NCBI RefSeq assembly: GCF_039954625.1
Contig: NZ_CP157199.1
Coordinates: 682,001-746,000 of the forward strand
DNA: 64,000 nt
From: Pontimicrobium sp. SW4
GTDB lineage: Bacteria > Bacteroidota > Bacteroidia > Flavobacteriales > Flavobacteriaceae
Direction: 5' to 3'
Part shown: piece by piece, positions 1-10,900 of the stretch
Numbering within the stretch: position 1 is the stretch's first letter
Layout of the letters: each line of letters opens with the position of its first letter
Program-made: the position numbers and the translations under genes
Notes under the pieces: model-generated
Seen by the model: the letters and a program-made list of their open reading frames with translations, nothing else
Databases searched by the model: none
Told to the model about the DNA's origin: nothing

Positions 1-403
1 AGTTAGTAATAATAACTTCAATAGTAGCTCCAGCAGGAATAGTAAGCCCTACGGAAGCTCCAGCAACAGACATTTGTATTCCACCTGACCATGCTCCTCC
101 AATTGTTCCAAAAGTAGTAGCGTCAATGGTAATTGGTGTTCCGTTTACTTTTAGCACTACATTCGAACCCAAAAGATTAGAGTCGGGGATAGTATTAGTT
201 ATTGAAGGAAAACCAGAAGGAAGGTTCATAAGAAATATATTTGGTGTAGTACTAGGGGTTCCTATTTCTCCAGTTGTTGTGTAAGTAAAAGTGTAAATTG
301 TACTGGTAGCATTAGGTGTATTGTCATTAACGGTAACTGTTTGTGAATTTAGAAAGTTAAAATTCAATAAACTCACTATCGTAATGATGTAAATTTGTTT
401 CAT
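1..403 (-). CDS. Secreted protein, 5' part only (runs off the window edge)
   Basis: Reading the minus strand from the ATG at 403 gives an open frame to the window edge: an N-terminal signal peptide (MKQIYIITIVSLLNFNFLNS, then QTVTV) followed by a Ser/Thr/Asn-rich, beta-strand-like sequence with repeated Gly and Thr. About 134 residues are visible and no stop occurs. The composition fits an exported Flavobacteriia surface protein, perhaps a T9SS substrate, but the C-terminus that would show a sorting domain lies outside the window. I cannot assign a family. Confidence 0.7.
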   Translation of the reverse strand, partial: MKQIYIITIVSLLNFNFLNSQTVTVNDNTPNATSTIYTFTYTTTGEIGTPSTTPNIFLMNLPSGFPSITNTIPDSNLLGSNVVLKVNGTPITIDATTFGTIGGAWSGGIQMSVAGASVGLTIPAGATIEVIITN

Positions 404-517
404 AATTTTGGGATTTTTAATTATTAGTATGAATAAAGCTACAACAAAAAAAGCAGATTAAATACAAATAATTTCGATAAAAAGTTCATTATGAGTGAAA
501 TAAAATATTTTTTTGTA

Positions 518-1246
518 TTAAATAACTTTATAAACTTCCTCAAAAGGGACTCTAAATCTTGAGCCATATATGCCTTTGTCATCACGTAAACCACAACCTA
601 TTACCATATTTATTTCAGCGCTCCAAGGTATTCCTAATATACGTTTTACTCTAAGTGTGTCACTTCCTTCCATTGGACATGTATCATAACCAATAGCAGC
701 CATACTTATCATAAAATTTTGTGCAGCCAATCCAGCACTTTTATGTGCTACAATACGCATGTCACTTAATCTGGCTTGCCTGTAAATAGGACGAAACAGA
801 CCAATAACCTGAAAGACTAAATATTTTAATAAGCCAAAAACCCCCAAAAAATCAAAATAGGTTATTGGCATTACTTTTTGGTAATAATTTAGCGCCATCT
901 TTTTTCTATTAACTAGACGCTTATCTAAATCGGGTTTATCAAACGCTTTATTTAGAAAGTCAATATTTGCTTTGCATCGTTTACGCCATAAATCTTTTCT
1001 TGCCACAACCACCACCAATTGCTGCGATGTTTTTGCAGCATTTTGATTAAAACAAGCAGTAGCTAATTTTTCAATAATAACCTTATTAGTTATATGATAA
1101 AATTCCCAAAGCTGCAAGTTGCTACTTGTAGGAGCCAATACTGCATTTTTAATACATTGCTTTATTTTATTTGTGTCTATTGGCTCATTTTTATAAACTC
1201 TACATGAACGTCTATATGCAATAGCTTCTGAAACGGTTTTTTCCAT
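518..1246 (-). CDS. Nitroreductase family protein
   Basis: A 242-aa protein of the FMN-dependent nitroreductase family, which reduces nitro or quinone compounds using NAD(P)H. The N-terminal FMN-phosphate motif YRRSCRVYKNEPID (residues about 11-24) and LAPTSSNLQLWEF (about 37-49) are typical, as are GLAAQNFMISMAAIGYDTCP near residue 170 and the C-terminal MVIGCGLRDDKG. A roughly 60-residue insertion in the middle, with a hydrophobic segment FLGVFGLLKYLVFQVIGLF, separates the two halves and could be a substrate lid or membrane-contacting part. It is transcribed divergently from the sigma factor operon; the 127-bp gap at 1,247-1,373 must contain both promoters. The substrate is not predictable. 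Confidence 0.85.
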   Translation of the reverse strand: MEKTVSEAIAYRRSCRVYKNEPIDTNKIKQCIKNAVLAPTSSNLQLWEFYHITNKVIIEKLATACFNQNAAKTSQQLVVVVARKDLWRKRCKANIDFLNKAFDKPDLDKRLVNRKKMALNYYQKVMPITYFDFLGVFGLLKYLVFQVIGLFRPIYRQARLSDMRIVAHKSAGLAAQNFMISMAAIGYDTCPMEGSDTLRVKRILGIPWSAEINMVIGCGLRDDKGIYGSRFRVPFEEVYKVI

Positions 1247-1373
1247 TGGATTGATTTGTGATAAAGATAAGGATTAGATGAAAAACTCATAAATAATTTT
1301 AGTTACTTTAGCTTTTGTAACGCAATCATAAAATAATAGAGTCTTACCAAAAATTAGAATAAGAAGCATATTA

Positions 1374-1874
1374 ATGAAACTTACTAAAGAAGATTTTTTT
1401 TCAGCTTTATTCGATAAATACTATAAAAGATTATTTAATTATTCTTTTAAACTTACCAAACAAAGAGACCTCGCAGAAGAAATAGTTCAAGAAACATTTA
1501 TTGTTCTTTGGAAAAAAATGGATAGTATTAGTAATGATGATCGCTCTATAGAATCCTATCTAATTACAACGCTTAAGAATAAAATAATAGATTTTTATAG
1601 GAAAAATGCAACAAAAGAAAAGCATATAAACTTATATACCCTTAATAAATCTTTTGAAACTGTAATTGATAATGAGTGGGAATTGCAGAAAAAAATAGAC
1701 TTTGTATATTCTTCGTTACAAGAAAAAACAGCTGAAATATTCAAGCTATCCCGAGAAAAAGGACTTACCTACCCAGAAATTTCTAAAGCAAAAAACATCT
1801 CTATTAAAACTGTTGAAGCTCATATTTCTAAGGCTTTACTAGCATTTAGAAATGGACTAAAAGATTACCTGTAA
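1374..1874 (+). CDS. ECF RNA polymerase sigma factor (FecI-like)
   Basis: A 166-aa sigma-70 family factor of the extracytoplasmic-function type. Region 2 is visible at residues about 11-48 (LFDKYYKRLFNYSFKLT, then DLAEEIVQETFIVLWKKMD) and region 4 helix-turn-helix at about 123-160 (LTYPEISKAKNISIKTVEAH). Regions 1 and 3 are absent, as expected. It is followed 54 bp later by a FecR-type anti-sigma gene and then a TonB-dependent receptor, the classic Bacteroidota arrangement in which ligand binding at the outer-membrane receptor releases the sigma factor to activate its own uptake operon. Confidence 0.93.
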   Translation: MKLTKEDFFSALFDKYYKRLFNYSFKLTKQRDLAEEIVQETFIVLWKKMDSISNDDRSIESYLITTLKNKIIDFYRKNATKEKHINLYTLNKSFETVIDNEWELQKKIDFVYSSLQEKTAEIFKLSREKGLTYPEISKAKNISIKTVEAHISKALLAFRNGLKDYL

Positions 1875-1928
1875 ATTTAAAATAGGGTAAAACTATTTGA
1901 GGAACGTCTTATAGTTAAATGCCTTATT

Positions 1929-2900
1929 ATGGAGCAGTATCAAATAAAAGAATCAGACATTTGGGCTTATATCTCAGGGAATGCAGATATAACTACAGTT
2001 AACAATGTAGAAAAATGGATTAAATCTAGTAAATATGATGAACAGCTATTTAATAAAATAGTTGCCATATACGAATCTACAGAAGCGAAAACTTCCCAAG
2101 TGGACATCGATGTTGCTAAGCAACGCTTTTTTACTACTATAAGTAATGAAGAAAAAAACACTTTTTCTTGGAAAAGCATTTTTAAATATGCAGCAGTAAT
2201 AGCCTTAATAATAACTACTGCTACTTTTACATACCAAAGTTTTTCTAATAATGATTTAGTAAATATTCAGACAGCTTATAGTGAGCATAAACAAATAGAT
2301 CTTCCAGATGGATCGGTTGTTTGGTTAAATTCTTCAAGTGAAATTAGTTATAATGAAAAATCACCAAGAACTATTAAGCTTATAGGAGAAGCCTTTTTTG
2401 AAGTAGCAAAGAATAAAGATTATCCGTTTACAGTTGAAACACTAGATAATGTTATTGTAAAGGCTTTGGGCACAAGTTTTAATGTTAATGCTTATCAATC
2501 CAATTCTTATACAGAAACTACTTTATTTACTGGTAAAGTTGAGGTAAGTGCAGAAAATTATTTTGACAAAAAAATAATATTGTTACCAAATGATCAAGTT
2601 AAAATAATGAAAGAAAATGGTGATATAAGTAATTCTAAAACGGATAATTTGAAAACCACTTTAGCATGGAAGAATGGTCAAATTGAGTTTAATAACAAAC
2701 CATTTGTTGATATAGCTAGCGATTTATCAAATCAATACAACATACAATTACGTTTTGAAAATGATGACATAGCACTTTCAAAATTTACAGGCTCCTTTAA
2801 AAACTCAACACCAATAAGAGAAATTTTAGACATTTTAAAAATTTCAAAAGAGTTCGAATATAAACTAAATCAAGAAACAAATGAGTGGATAATTAAATAA
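1929..2900 (+). CDS. FecR family anti-sigma factor
   Basis: A 323-aa single-pass inner-membrane protein. The N-terminal cytoplasmic part (about 1-85) would bind the upstream sigma factor; one membrane segment follows (IFKYAAVIALIITTATFTY, about 85-103); the periplasmic part holds the FecR domain (IDLPDGSVVWLNSSSEISY near 115-135, with EAFFEVAKN) and a C-terminal DUF4974 region (FNNKPFVDIASDLSNQYNI near 255) that contacts the receptor STN domain. Position between the sigma factor and an STN-bearing receptor supports transmembrane signalling. Length is normal for the family. Confidence 0.92.
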   Translation: MEQYQIKESDIWAYISGNADITTVNNVEKWIKSSKYDEQLFNKIVAIYESTEAKTSQVDIDVAKQRFFTTISNEEKNTFSWKSIFKYAAVIALIITTATFTYQSFSNNDLVNIQTAYSEHKQIDLPDGSVVWLNSSSEISYNEKSPRTIKLIGEAFFEVAKNKDYPFTVETLDNVIVKALGTSFNVNAYQSNSYTETTLFTGKVEVSAENYFDKKIILLPNDQVKIMKENGDISNSKTDNLKTTLAWKNGQIEFNNKPFVDIASDLSNQYNIQLRFENDDIALSKFTGSFKNSTPIREILDILKISKEFEYKLNQETNEWIIK

Positions 2901-2905
2901 AAAAA

Positions 2906-2931
2906 AGTGGGAAAACGGCAATTTTCCCACT
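2906..2931 (+). terminator. Hairpin between fecR and the TonB receptor
   Basis: A perfect 10-bp stem (AGTGGGAAAA / TTTTCCCACT) with a 6-nt loop starts just after the fecR stop codon and is preceded by an A-tract. No run of T follows, so on the plus strand it is more likely a partial terminator or mRNA-stabilising element that sets a lower or different level for the downstream receptor than a strong terminator. Confidence 0.55.
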
Positions 2932-2988
2932 ATGTGTCAATAGATTCCAATCGCTTAAAATTAGTACTAATTAACAACATTCAAATTT

Positions 2989-5694
2989 ATGAAAATAAAA
3001 CCATATGCAACGCTTGTTCCCACAATAACGTTGAGTAATAAAAGTATTTTATTAATGAAGCTTACCAGTGTAATTTATCTTTTTTGTTGCCTTCAGCTAA
3101 TGGCACTAGATGCAGCTTCTCAAAATACAGTATCGCTAAATTACGATAGTGTTTCATTAGAAGAAATAATAAATCAAGTAGAATCGCAAACTAAATTTAA
3201 GTTCATTTTTAATAATGACGAAATTAATATACAGCAGAAGTTTAGCATTCGTAGCTCCAAAGAAAAAGTTGTAAGTGTCTTAAATAGGCTATTACAAACC
3301 ACAAATATTACATATGTAATAAAAGACAAGTTTATAGTGCTTTCAAGAAAAGACATAAGAAAAAAATTTACTATTAGTGGAAATGTCACAGATGCAGTCA
3401 CAGGAGAAAGTTTAATTAATGCCAATATTATTGTTAAAAATCAATCAAGAGGTGTAAATACTAATTCTTATGGGTTTTATTCTTTAACATTAGAAGAAGG
3501 AGATTATATATTACAAATTTCCTATTTAGGATATACTTATAAAGAAATTGATATTAGTTTGTCTAATAATATTACTCTTAATATTGAGTTAGAACCTACT
3601 TCTAGTCAACTCGATGAAATAGTGATTACAAATAATAGTAATAGTAAAGTTAGTACTGTTATTAGTGGTGTTTCAGATTTAAAAGTATCAGAAATAAAAC
3701 GAATTCCTGCATTTTTAGGTGAACCAGATATTGTAAGAGCCCTTTTAACGCTACCTGGCATTAGTACTGTTGGTGAAGGAGCTTCAGGTATTAATGTTAG
3801 AGGTGGTAATATAGACCAAAACCTTATGCTTTTAGATGAAGCGCCTATATATAATCCAACACATGTATTTGGATTGTTTTCGAGTTTAAATGCCGATGCG
3901 TTAAGTGAACTTAAAATTTACAAAGGAGGTATTCCTGCTAGATATGGAGGTAGAGCATCATCAGTTATAGATATAAAGCAGCGTGAAGGGAATAGTAAAG
4001 AACTTAAAGGAGAAGGAGGTATAGGGTTGTTGTTTTCCCGATTAACTTTAGAAGGCCCAATAAAGAAAGATAAACTAAGTTTTTTAGTGTCTGGTAGACG
4101 TTCTTATTTTGATATTTTTTTTCCAATAATTGGAGGTGAATTAAAAGGTCAAAAATTATCTTTTTATGATTTGTCAACTAAATTATCATGGAATATCAAC
4201 GATAAAAATAAAGTATACCTCTCTGGTTATTTTGGTAAGGATGTTTTAAAATTTGGAATTGATGAGGATGATAGCGAAACAGGTGAAAAATCTACCGAAA
4301 CAACTGATGTGAAATGGAATAACGCCACAGCTACTTTACGATGGAATCATATATTTTCTAATAAGTTGTTTATGAATCTTTCAGCAGTTTATGGTAGATA
4401 TAATTACAATTTAGAAAGTAGTGATGGAGGACCGTTGGACTCTTTCTATAGTATAAAATGGAGATCTTCTATAGATAACATTCTATTAAAACCAGATTTC
4501 ACATATTATATAAATCCTAATGTAAAAATGAGGTTTGGAGCGAACACTACTTTATACAAATTTATACCTGCTAAAATTACAAGTGAAGATGAAGGAATCA
4601 ATACAGTAAATATTGAGGCAGAAAGAGGATTAGAGCTGGCTCCATATATAGAATATGAAATGAAGAAAAATAGGTTTTCATTAAATGCAGGCTTGAGATA
4701 TTCTTGGTTTGGTAATTTTGGAGCAAATAGTGTGTATAGCTATAATCCTAACTTTCCTAAAAATCCTAATTCTGTTATTAATACTAAAATGTATGACAAA
4801 GGAGAACTTATTAAAAGCTACGAAGGATTTGAACCTCGTATTTCTTTAAAATATAACCTAAAAGATAATGCTGCAATAAAACTGGGTTATAATAAAATGT
4901 TTCAATACATACATTATTTATCAAATACCACAGCTTCTTTTCCTTTTGATGTGTGGAAAATATCTGGGGAACATATAAAGCCCTTAGAAGTACATCAAAT
5001 ATCTGCTGGATATGCTTATGATACTCCAAACAACGACTATAATTTTAATGTGGAAGGTTACTATAAAACTTTTAAAAATATTATAGAGTATAAAAATGGC
5101 GCAGATTTATTTATAAATAAGTATGTCGAGACACAATTGTTACCTGCTGAAGGGTATTCTTACGGGGCTGAATTTAGCGTTTACAAAAATATTGGAAAAC
5201 TAAAAGGAAATGCAAATTACACCTATTCTGTAACTAGGCGAAAAACCAATAGTGAATTTCTTACAGAAAATATAAATGATGGAAATTATTATCCTTCAAA
5301 TTATGATAGACCACATGTTTTAAATGTAACAACAAACTATAGTTTAAATAAAAAATGGAATATGGATGTATTTTTTACTTACCAAACTGGTAGACCGACT
5401 ACCGAGGCTACAGGACGTTTAATATTTGATGGTAGTCCTTACTTAACATATTCCGATAGAAATGCTTATAGATTGCCAGATACACATAGAATGGACGTTT
5501 CGTTTACTTATACTCCTACACCTAAATTAGATAAAAAATGGCGAGGAAGCTGGTCTTTTGGAGTGTATAATGTGTATGCACGAAAAAATGCATTTACTTC
5601 TTTTTCAATCTTTAGGAATAACAAATTAAAGAATTATAATTTTTATTTAATTGGAGCGCCAGTTCCTTTTATAACCTACAACTTTAAATTTTAA
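2989..5694 (+). CDS. TonB-dependent outer-membrane receptor with STN signalling domain
   Basis: A 901-aa receptor. Order of parts: signal peptide (hydrophobic LTSVIYLFCCLQLMALDAAS, about 26-45), STN domain (LEEIINQVESQTKFKFIF, about 57-115) that signals to the FecR protein, carboxypeptidase-regulatory-like beta domain (FTISGNVTDAVTGESLINA, about 128-205), plug (LTLPGISTVGEGASGINVRG, DEAPIYNPTHVFGLFSSLN, about 225-330) and a long 22-strand-type barrel ending in an aromatic residue (TYNFKF). It imports an unknown ligand powered by TonB/ExbBD and, with the two preceding genes, probably autoregulates. It is followed after 4 bp by a DUF4249 lipoprotein, its usual partner, which argues for an operon. 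Confidence 0.92.
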   Translation: MKIKPYATLVPTITLSNKSILLMKLTSVIYLFCCLQLMALDAASQNTVSLNYDSVSLEEIINQVESQTKFKFIFNNDEINIQQKFSIRSSKEKVVSVLNRLLQTTNITYVIKDKFIVLSRKDIRKKFTISGNVTDAVTGESLINANIIVKNQSRGVNTNSYGFYSLTLEEGDYILQISYLGYTYKEIDISLSNNITLNIELEPTSSQLDEIVITNNSNSKVSTVISGVSDLKVSEIKRIPAFLGEPDIVRALLTLPGISTVGEGASGINVRGGNIDQNLMLLDEAPIYNPTHVFGLFSSLNADALSELKIYKGGIPARYGGRASSVIDIKQREGNSKELKGEGGIGLLFSRLTLEGPIKKDKLSFLVSGRRSYFDIFFPIIGGELKGQKLSFYDLSTKLSWNINDKNKVYLSGYFGKDVLKFGIDEDDSETGEKSTETTDVKWNNATATLRWNHIFSNKLFMNLSAVYGRYNYNLESSDGGPLDSFYSIKWRSSIDNILLKPDFTYYINPNVKMRFGANTTLYKFIPAKITSEDEGINTVNIEAERGLELAPYIEYEMKKNRFSLNAGLRYSWFGNFGANSVYSYNPNFPKNPNSVINTKMYDKGELIKSYEGFEPRISLKYNLKDNAAIKLGYNKMFQYIHYLSNTTASFPFDVWKISGEHIKPLEVHQISAGYAYDTPNNDYNFNVEGYYKTFKNIIEYKNGADLFINKYVETQLLPAEGYSYGAEFSVYKNIGKLKGNANYTYSVTRRKTNSEFLTENINDGNYYPSNYDRPHVLNVTTNYSLNKKWNMDVFFTYQTGRPTTEATGRLIFDGSPYLTYSDRNAYRLPDTHRMDVSFTYTPTPKLDKKWRGSWSFGVYNVYARKNAFTSFSIFRNNKLKNYNFYLIGAPVPFITYNFKF

Positions 5695-5698
5695 TCAC

Positions 5699-6535
5699 AT
5701 GAAACAATCATATAATATAATAGTTACTCTAGTTTGTCTTTTCTTTTTTTCTGGATGTTTAAAAGAAGCTGATATAGAAGCAGAGTTTGAACCACAAGTG
5801 TTTATTTATGGGTATTTAATTGATAACACAGATTATATAAAAGTAACTGTACAACGTACAGTTCCTGTAAATGTAACCACAGTAGATGCTATAGAAGATG
5901 CTACAATATCTTTATATACTGAAGATGTAAATAGTAACATTACTTTAGTTACAGATGATTTTGTTTACGCAAACGAAGGTGATTATTATAGTAACGACAC
6001 CGTTACAGGTATAGTAGGGAATAAATATTGGATAGAAGTGGTTTTAACAGATGGTACTACTTATGAATCTGAACACGAAACATTAAAGCCTCCAGTTGAA
6101 ATAATAGACATTAGAAAAGAAGGTAATTTTTCGCAGGTAGTATTTAGTGACCCTCCAGGAGAATCTAATTTCTATATAGTAGATTATAATTTTTACGAAG
6201 GTAGTAATCGTATAGCAAGACGTTTTGAATTATCTAATGATAATCTATTTGATGGCAATGGAAATGCTTTTATTGAAACCGAATATATAGAAGGCAATGG
6301 TATTGGTATTAGTTTAAATAACCTTAACTATTTAACCTATCAATTCTATGTAACCTCTTTTGATCAATATGACAATCAAGTTGATTTTGGTAGTACAGAA
6401 ACCGTTGATGCTTTTTTAATATTTAGTAAACCACCTGTAAATTTAATAGGAAATATTAAAAACAAAACAACAAATAGAACAGCATTAGGCTTTTTTGGAG
6501 TATTTAGCTCCGATTATGCCGAAGCAATTTTTTAA
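5699..6535 (+). CDS. DUF4249 domain lipoprotein, receptor partner
   Basis: A 278-aa lipoprotein with a lipobox-type signal (LVCLFFFSGC, Cys near residue 20) and mixed beta-strand sequence typical of DUF4249 (FEPQVFIYGYLIDN, VTVQRTVPVN, GNKYWIEVVLTDGTTYES). DUF4249 genes in Bacteroidota usually lie directly behind TonB-dependent receptors of this type, as here (4-bp gap). A role as a surface-exposed accessory lipoprotein of the receptor is inferred from that pairing; the biochemical function is unknown. Confidence 0.85.
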   Translation: MKQSYNIIVTLVCLFFFSGCLKEADIEAEFEPQVFIYGYLIDNTDYIKVTVQRTVPVNVTTVDAIEDATISLYTEDVNSNITLVTDDFVYANEGDYYSNDTVTGIVGNKYWIEVVLTDGTTYESEHETLKPPVEIIDIRKEGNFSQVVFSDPPGESNFYIVDYNFYEGSNRIARRFELSNDNLFDGNGNAFIETEYIEGNGIGISLNNLNYLTYQFYVTSFDQYDNQVDFGSTETVDAFLIFSKPPVNLIGNIKNKTTNRTALGFFGVFSSDYAEAIF

Positions 6536-6634
6536 ATTAGCAATATGAAACATCCATAACTATAATTTTGATACCTAAGGAAATGATTAAATGGATGTCG
6601 CATGTGACAGTAGAAAAACAATAAATATAAACAC

Positions 6635-7513
6635 ATGAAAATAAAAATGATTAAGTTTATAAGTGCTGTAATTCTATTAGTAATATCTTGCTCTAGTGAT
6701 GACAAACAAGCTGAAGTAGATAAAAAAATCACGATAGATTCTAGCTGGTATAATGTTAAAAACATAAATGCAGAAACATATAGTTTTGAAGAACCAAATA
6801 GCTCTCAAGGAAACGTTAGTTATTTGCTTGTTGGAACCAGTAAGGCATTGATGTTTGATACAGGTTCAGGAGAAAATCAACCTGTAAATGGTTATAAAAT
6901 TAAGACAGTTATAGATCAAATAACCCAACTGCCGACGACACTTTTATTATCACATTTTCATTTTGACCATAACCAGAATATTTCAGAGTTTGACAATGTT
7001 GGTTTTCCAGATATACCTTTTTTAAGAGAAGGAGTTGACGAAAATGATATATATACATTTACTAGCGAAGAGTTGTTCTCAGGAGATTATCCGTCCCAAG
7101 TACAAGTTGATGAGTGGCTACCTGTTAACACCGATATTGATTTAGGAAACAGAATTATACAATTAGTTAATATACCAGGGCATACAAAAGAGTCTATAGC
7201 AATTATAGATAAAACTAATAAGTTAGCATTTTTAGGAGATTATCTCTATAACGGCTCATTGTTTTTATTTGATAATGAGGATGTAGATAAGTATAAAACT
7301 TCAATTGACTACCTTATTTCTATTTTAGGAAATGATTATAGGTTATTTGGCGCCCATGGTTTGCCAGAAATAGCTTTTAGCAAACTAAATACACTAAAAA
7401 ACTTTTTAATATGCATTCAAAACGAAAACTGCGAACCAACAGCGACTACAGTTTGGGGTTATGATGTTTTATTGTACGAATTCGAAAATTTGAATATGGT
7501 AGTTTTTCAATAA
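6635..7513 (+). CDS. Metallo-beta-lactamase-fold lipoprotein hydrolase
   Basis: A 292-aa protein with a lipoprotein signal (FISAVILLVISCSSDD) and an MBL fold. The metal-binding HxHxDH motif is seen as SHFHFDHN (H107, H109, D111, H112), followed by IPGHTKES (third His), FLGDYLYNG (bridging Asp) and GAHGLPE (last His), so the active site looks complete. The family hydrolyses esters, lactones, amides or beta-lactams; the substrate cannot be chosen. It follows the DUF4249 gene after 99 bp and ends before a strong palindrome, so it may be the last gene of the receptor operon or have its own promoter. A second in-frame ATG lies four codons in (6,647). Confidence 0.85.
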   Translation: MKIKMIKFISAVILLVISCSSDDKQAEVDKKITIDSSWYNVKNINAETYSFEEPNSSQGNVSYLLVGTSKALMFDTGSGENQPVNGYKIKTVIDQITQLPTTLLLSHFHFDHNQNISEFDNVGFPDIPFLREGVDENDIYTFTSEELFSGDYPSQVQVDEWLPVNTDIDLGNRIIQLVNIPGHTKESIAIIDKTNKLAFLGDYLYNGSLFLFDNEDVDKYKTSIDYLISILGNDYRLFGAHGLPEIAFSKLNTLKNFLICIQNENCEPTATTVWGYDVLLYEFENLNMVVFQ

Positions 7514-7534
7514 TAAAAATTAAAATTAATAGAA

Positions 7535-7576
7535 ATAGCAGAAAGCCTATAATTATAATTATAGGCTTTCTGCTAT
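7535..7576 (+). terminator. 42-bp perfect palindrome, probable bidirectional terminator
   Basis: The sequence from ATAGCAGAAAGCC to GGCTTTCTGCTAT is a perfect palindrome around an AT-rich centre, 22 bp after the hydrolase stop codon. It would form a long hairpin in RNA of either strand. There is no T-run behind it, so it may act mainly by 3'-end stabilisation. Confidence 0.6.
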
Positions 7577-7991
7577 AATTGTAGTTACGAGTATTAAATA
7601 TTATATATTTTCTTATTTCTCTATATAGGAATATAATTAATTAAAGCGAAATAGTCTGTAAATATCTGTAAATAAAGGTTTTTTCGTCTATTAAGTATGA
7701 TTTTTAAATTATTTAGTTAGCTTAATAGTTTACGAATAAAAGCATTTGCCTTACATTTTATAAGCTAATAACCTTACTTAAAGTAATGTAAAAGCTATTT
7801 AATTAGTTGAAAATAGCATTATCTACCTTATAAAAAGAAGCAAAATAGCTTAGTATTTCTAAGTTAAAACCTCACTCAAATCTCAAGATTTCTTCTAAAC
7901 TTTATAGCTCCTCAAATTGATATTGAAAGATAGGATTAATAGTACCATTCTTCTTCAAACATTTTTATAAACTATTTAAATAGAGCACTCT
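7577..7991. other. 415-bp AT-rich intergenic region upstream of the RHS operon
   Basis: No coding frame and no clear TAnnTTTG box was found by eye. It must contain the promoter of the RHS operon starting at 7,992, since no other gene precedes it on this strand. The sequence is markedly AT-rich with scattered short TTAA/AGCTT repeats. Confidence 0.5.
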
Positions 7992-10900
7992 ATGAAAACA
8001 CGAGCATTTAAACTCCAGAGAATTTTTCTCTATGGAACTATTTTTTTATTAAGCTTTAAGGTAAGTGCCCAAGAGCTACCAAAGATCATCCCGCCATCCC
8101 CAACGGCATATGAGATGACAAAACAGGGTTTTATCCCTGTAGGATTGCTAACAGGAACACCAAATGTTAATGTTCCTATTTATACGTTTAGCACACCAAA
8201 TATTACGGTACCAATTTCTTTAAACTATAGTTCAAGCGGTATTAAAGTAGACCAATTAACATCTAATGTTGGATTAGGTTGGAGCTTAAGTTCTGGTGGC
8301 GTAATTTCTAGAATAGTAAGAGGAAAAGAGGATGAGAATTATGTTTTAGAAGAACCCATAGATGAAATAATGAAAGCAGATTTAGGTTCCTTTGGATATT
8401 TACAGGATGACTCAACAAGTGGAACACCAACCACATTTCCACAAGACTTAGATCCATATATCGCACAATATTTATACGATTTAGGAAATGATGAAGATGT
8501 AGATGGTCAGAGTGATTTGTTTTCTTATAGTTTTCCTGGCTATTCAGGAAAAATAGTAATTAATGCAGAAGGAAAAGTTTATACACTGCCACATTCTAAT
8601 TTAAAAGTTGAAGCTTATCAAGAGTTTAGTTCAAGTGCAGTTAGTTTAGGAACAGGATTTATTATTACAACGCCAGAAGGTGTAGTCTATAGCTTTTTGG
8701 ATACTGAAACTTCCATCGGTCGTTCTTATGTATCTGGATCCCCAACAGGTCCCGATGTAGAGCATGTCACGGCATGGTATCTATCAAAGATCGAACATCC
8801 AGCAGGGGATATTGTTAATTTTGTTTACGAAAATTTAGCTTCCGGATACCATTATCTATATAGTACAGGGGAATCACACTCTTATGAAATTCCAGAGGGG
8901 CATCCTGTATCCCCTCCTGGAAACTTACCTGGGGCAAGTGGCATTATAAAAACTAGGAATGATGTCAGGATTTATCCCAAAAGATTGACAGAGATCAACA
9001 GTAATTTTAATAATGGAAAAATAGTATTTGATAATTCAACAGGACATCCAACCATTTCCAATTATAAGTTGGTAAATAAAGTAACAATCAAGGATCCTTC
9101 AAATACAACTATTGAAGAATTCGATTTTAATTATTTGACGACCAATAACGACCGAATATTCTTGACAAGTGTTGAATTAAGTGAAGCTACAAACAAGTAT
9201 ACGTTTACATATGATAACCCTAGTAGTTTACCAGAAAGATTAAATTATGGACAAGATTATTGGGGATATTACAATGGAAACAATAATCTATCTTTATTAC
9301 CAGAGATAGATGGAACAACAGATATTTTCGAACCGTATATTTCTTCCAGTATTGCCGATAGGACTTTGGATGCCACAAAATCCAAGTATGGGTTGTTGAC
9401 TAAAGTCACCTATCCAACCAAGGGCTTCACTGAAATTGAATATGAGTCCAATTCTTACTACGGCCCTTCTACGTCAAGTTCCACAACCACAGTGACATTG
9501 AATATATCTACGAACCATACCGATGACGATACCTTTACAATGCCAAGTTTGGGTGGTCAACCATCGGTTGAAGCAGGGCTTAACTTTGATGTGGAAAAAT
9601 ATGTGGACGTGCCCAATGGCTGTGAGGACTATCCATCCCATAAAGTAGCCGCAAAAATAAAACTCACAGATCTGACTTCCAGTACCGTAGTCTATGAGAA
9701 TACTTATACCGAAGGCAATGGTTCTACAAATTTCAGCGTCAAGGTGGACCTTTTAGCCAGTCATCAGTATAAGCTTGAACTGTTAAACGATATCCAAGGG
9801 AATACTTATGGGGATTGGTGTGTGGATGCCAATGCTCAATTAAAGTATAGTGTGGACACGAATAATTTTACTAATATCCTTACAGGTGGAAATAGGGTGA
9901 AATCCATGAAAAACTATACATCCACAGGAAACCTTGCTGGTCATAAGAGATATTATTATGGAAAGAAGGAAAGTGTCAGCACATCCTCTGGAGATGCAAA
10001 GAAAGAAGGGGTTGGCTTTGTGTCCCAAAACATCAAACAGGAAATAGGTCCATCACCGACTTACAATTTTTACCAAAAAAAGTACAATGTCCTTAGATCT
10101 TCCAGTAATTTCCCAATCGTAAACTCAGGGAGTTCCAATGTGTATTACAAATATGTCACCATCAGTGAAGGAGGCGATAGCTTTGAAAATGGTGGAGAGG
10201 AACATGAGTTTACCATCCATAGGGATTACCATGGTGAAATACTCACGGGCCAAGCAGATCTAATTATTCCCAATTTTACCAATTTTGGATGGGATAACGG
10301 TTTGGAAAAGAAAGTGACTTATTTTAAAGACAATGGTAGTGTCAAGACCACTTTAAAGGAGGTTATAAACACCTACACTTTAGATTCTATAGTAGGAGAG
10401 GTCAATAATTATTATGTAGCTCCTTACTACAATTTAGTGGGCACATTACCGGATCAACCAACTTATAAATGTACTTCAGCAGATACCACAAAGCAAATAG
10501 ACTTTTGGCAATGCCAAAGCACTAATCATAAACATAGAATTAATGACGGAAGCTTTTTAGGTTATACTAGTTTTTATGGTTCAGGATCTTATGGCCCTTT
10601 GATGGTTGGCAACTATAGATGCAGACATAGCAACGCAAATAATCAAAAAGCAATGACCAGGGATCATGCCTGTTATGGACTAAACGCTGACGATATAGTT
10701 AGCTACCCAGAGCTCATAGCCAATCTAAACGTGATGAAGTACAAATCCCTATCACATTGGTATTATAAATCACAAAACAAGGATGTGACTTACGATTTGA
10801 ATGGACAAAACCCAATAGAGACCGTTACGACATATAATTATGACAACTTTGATCATTTGATGCTTACCAGTACTGAAACCACCAATAGTAGTGGCGAGGT

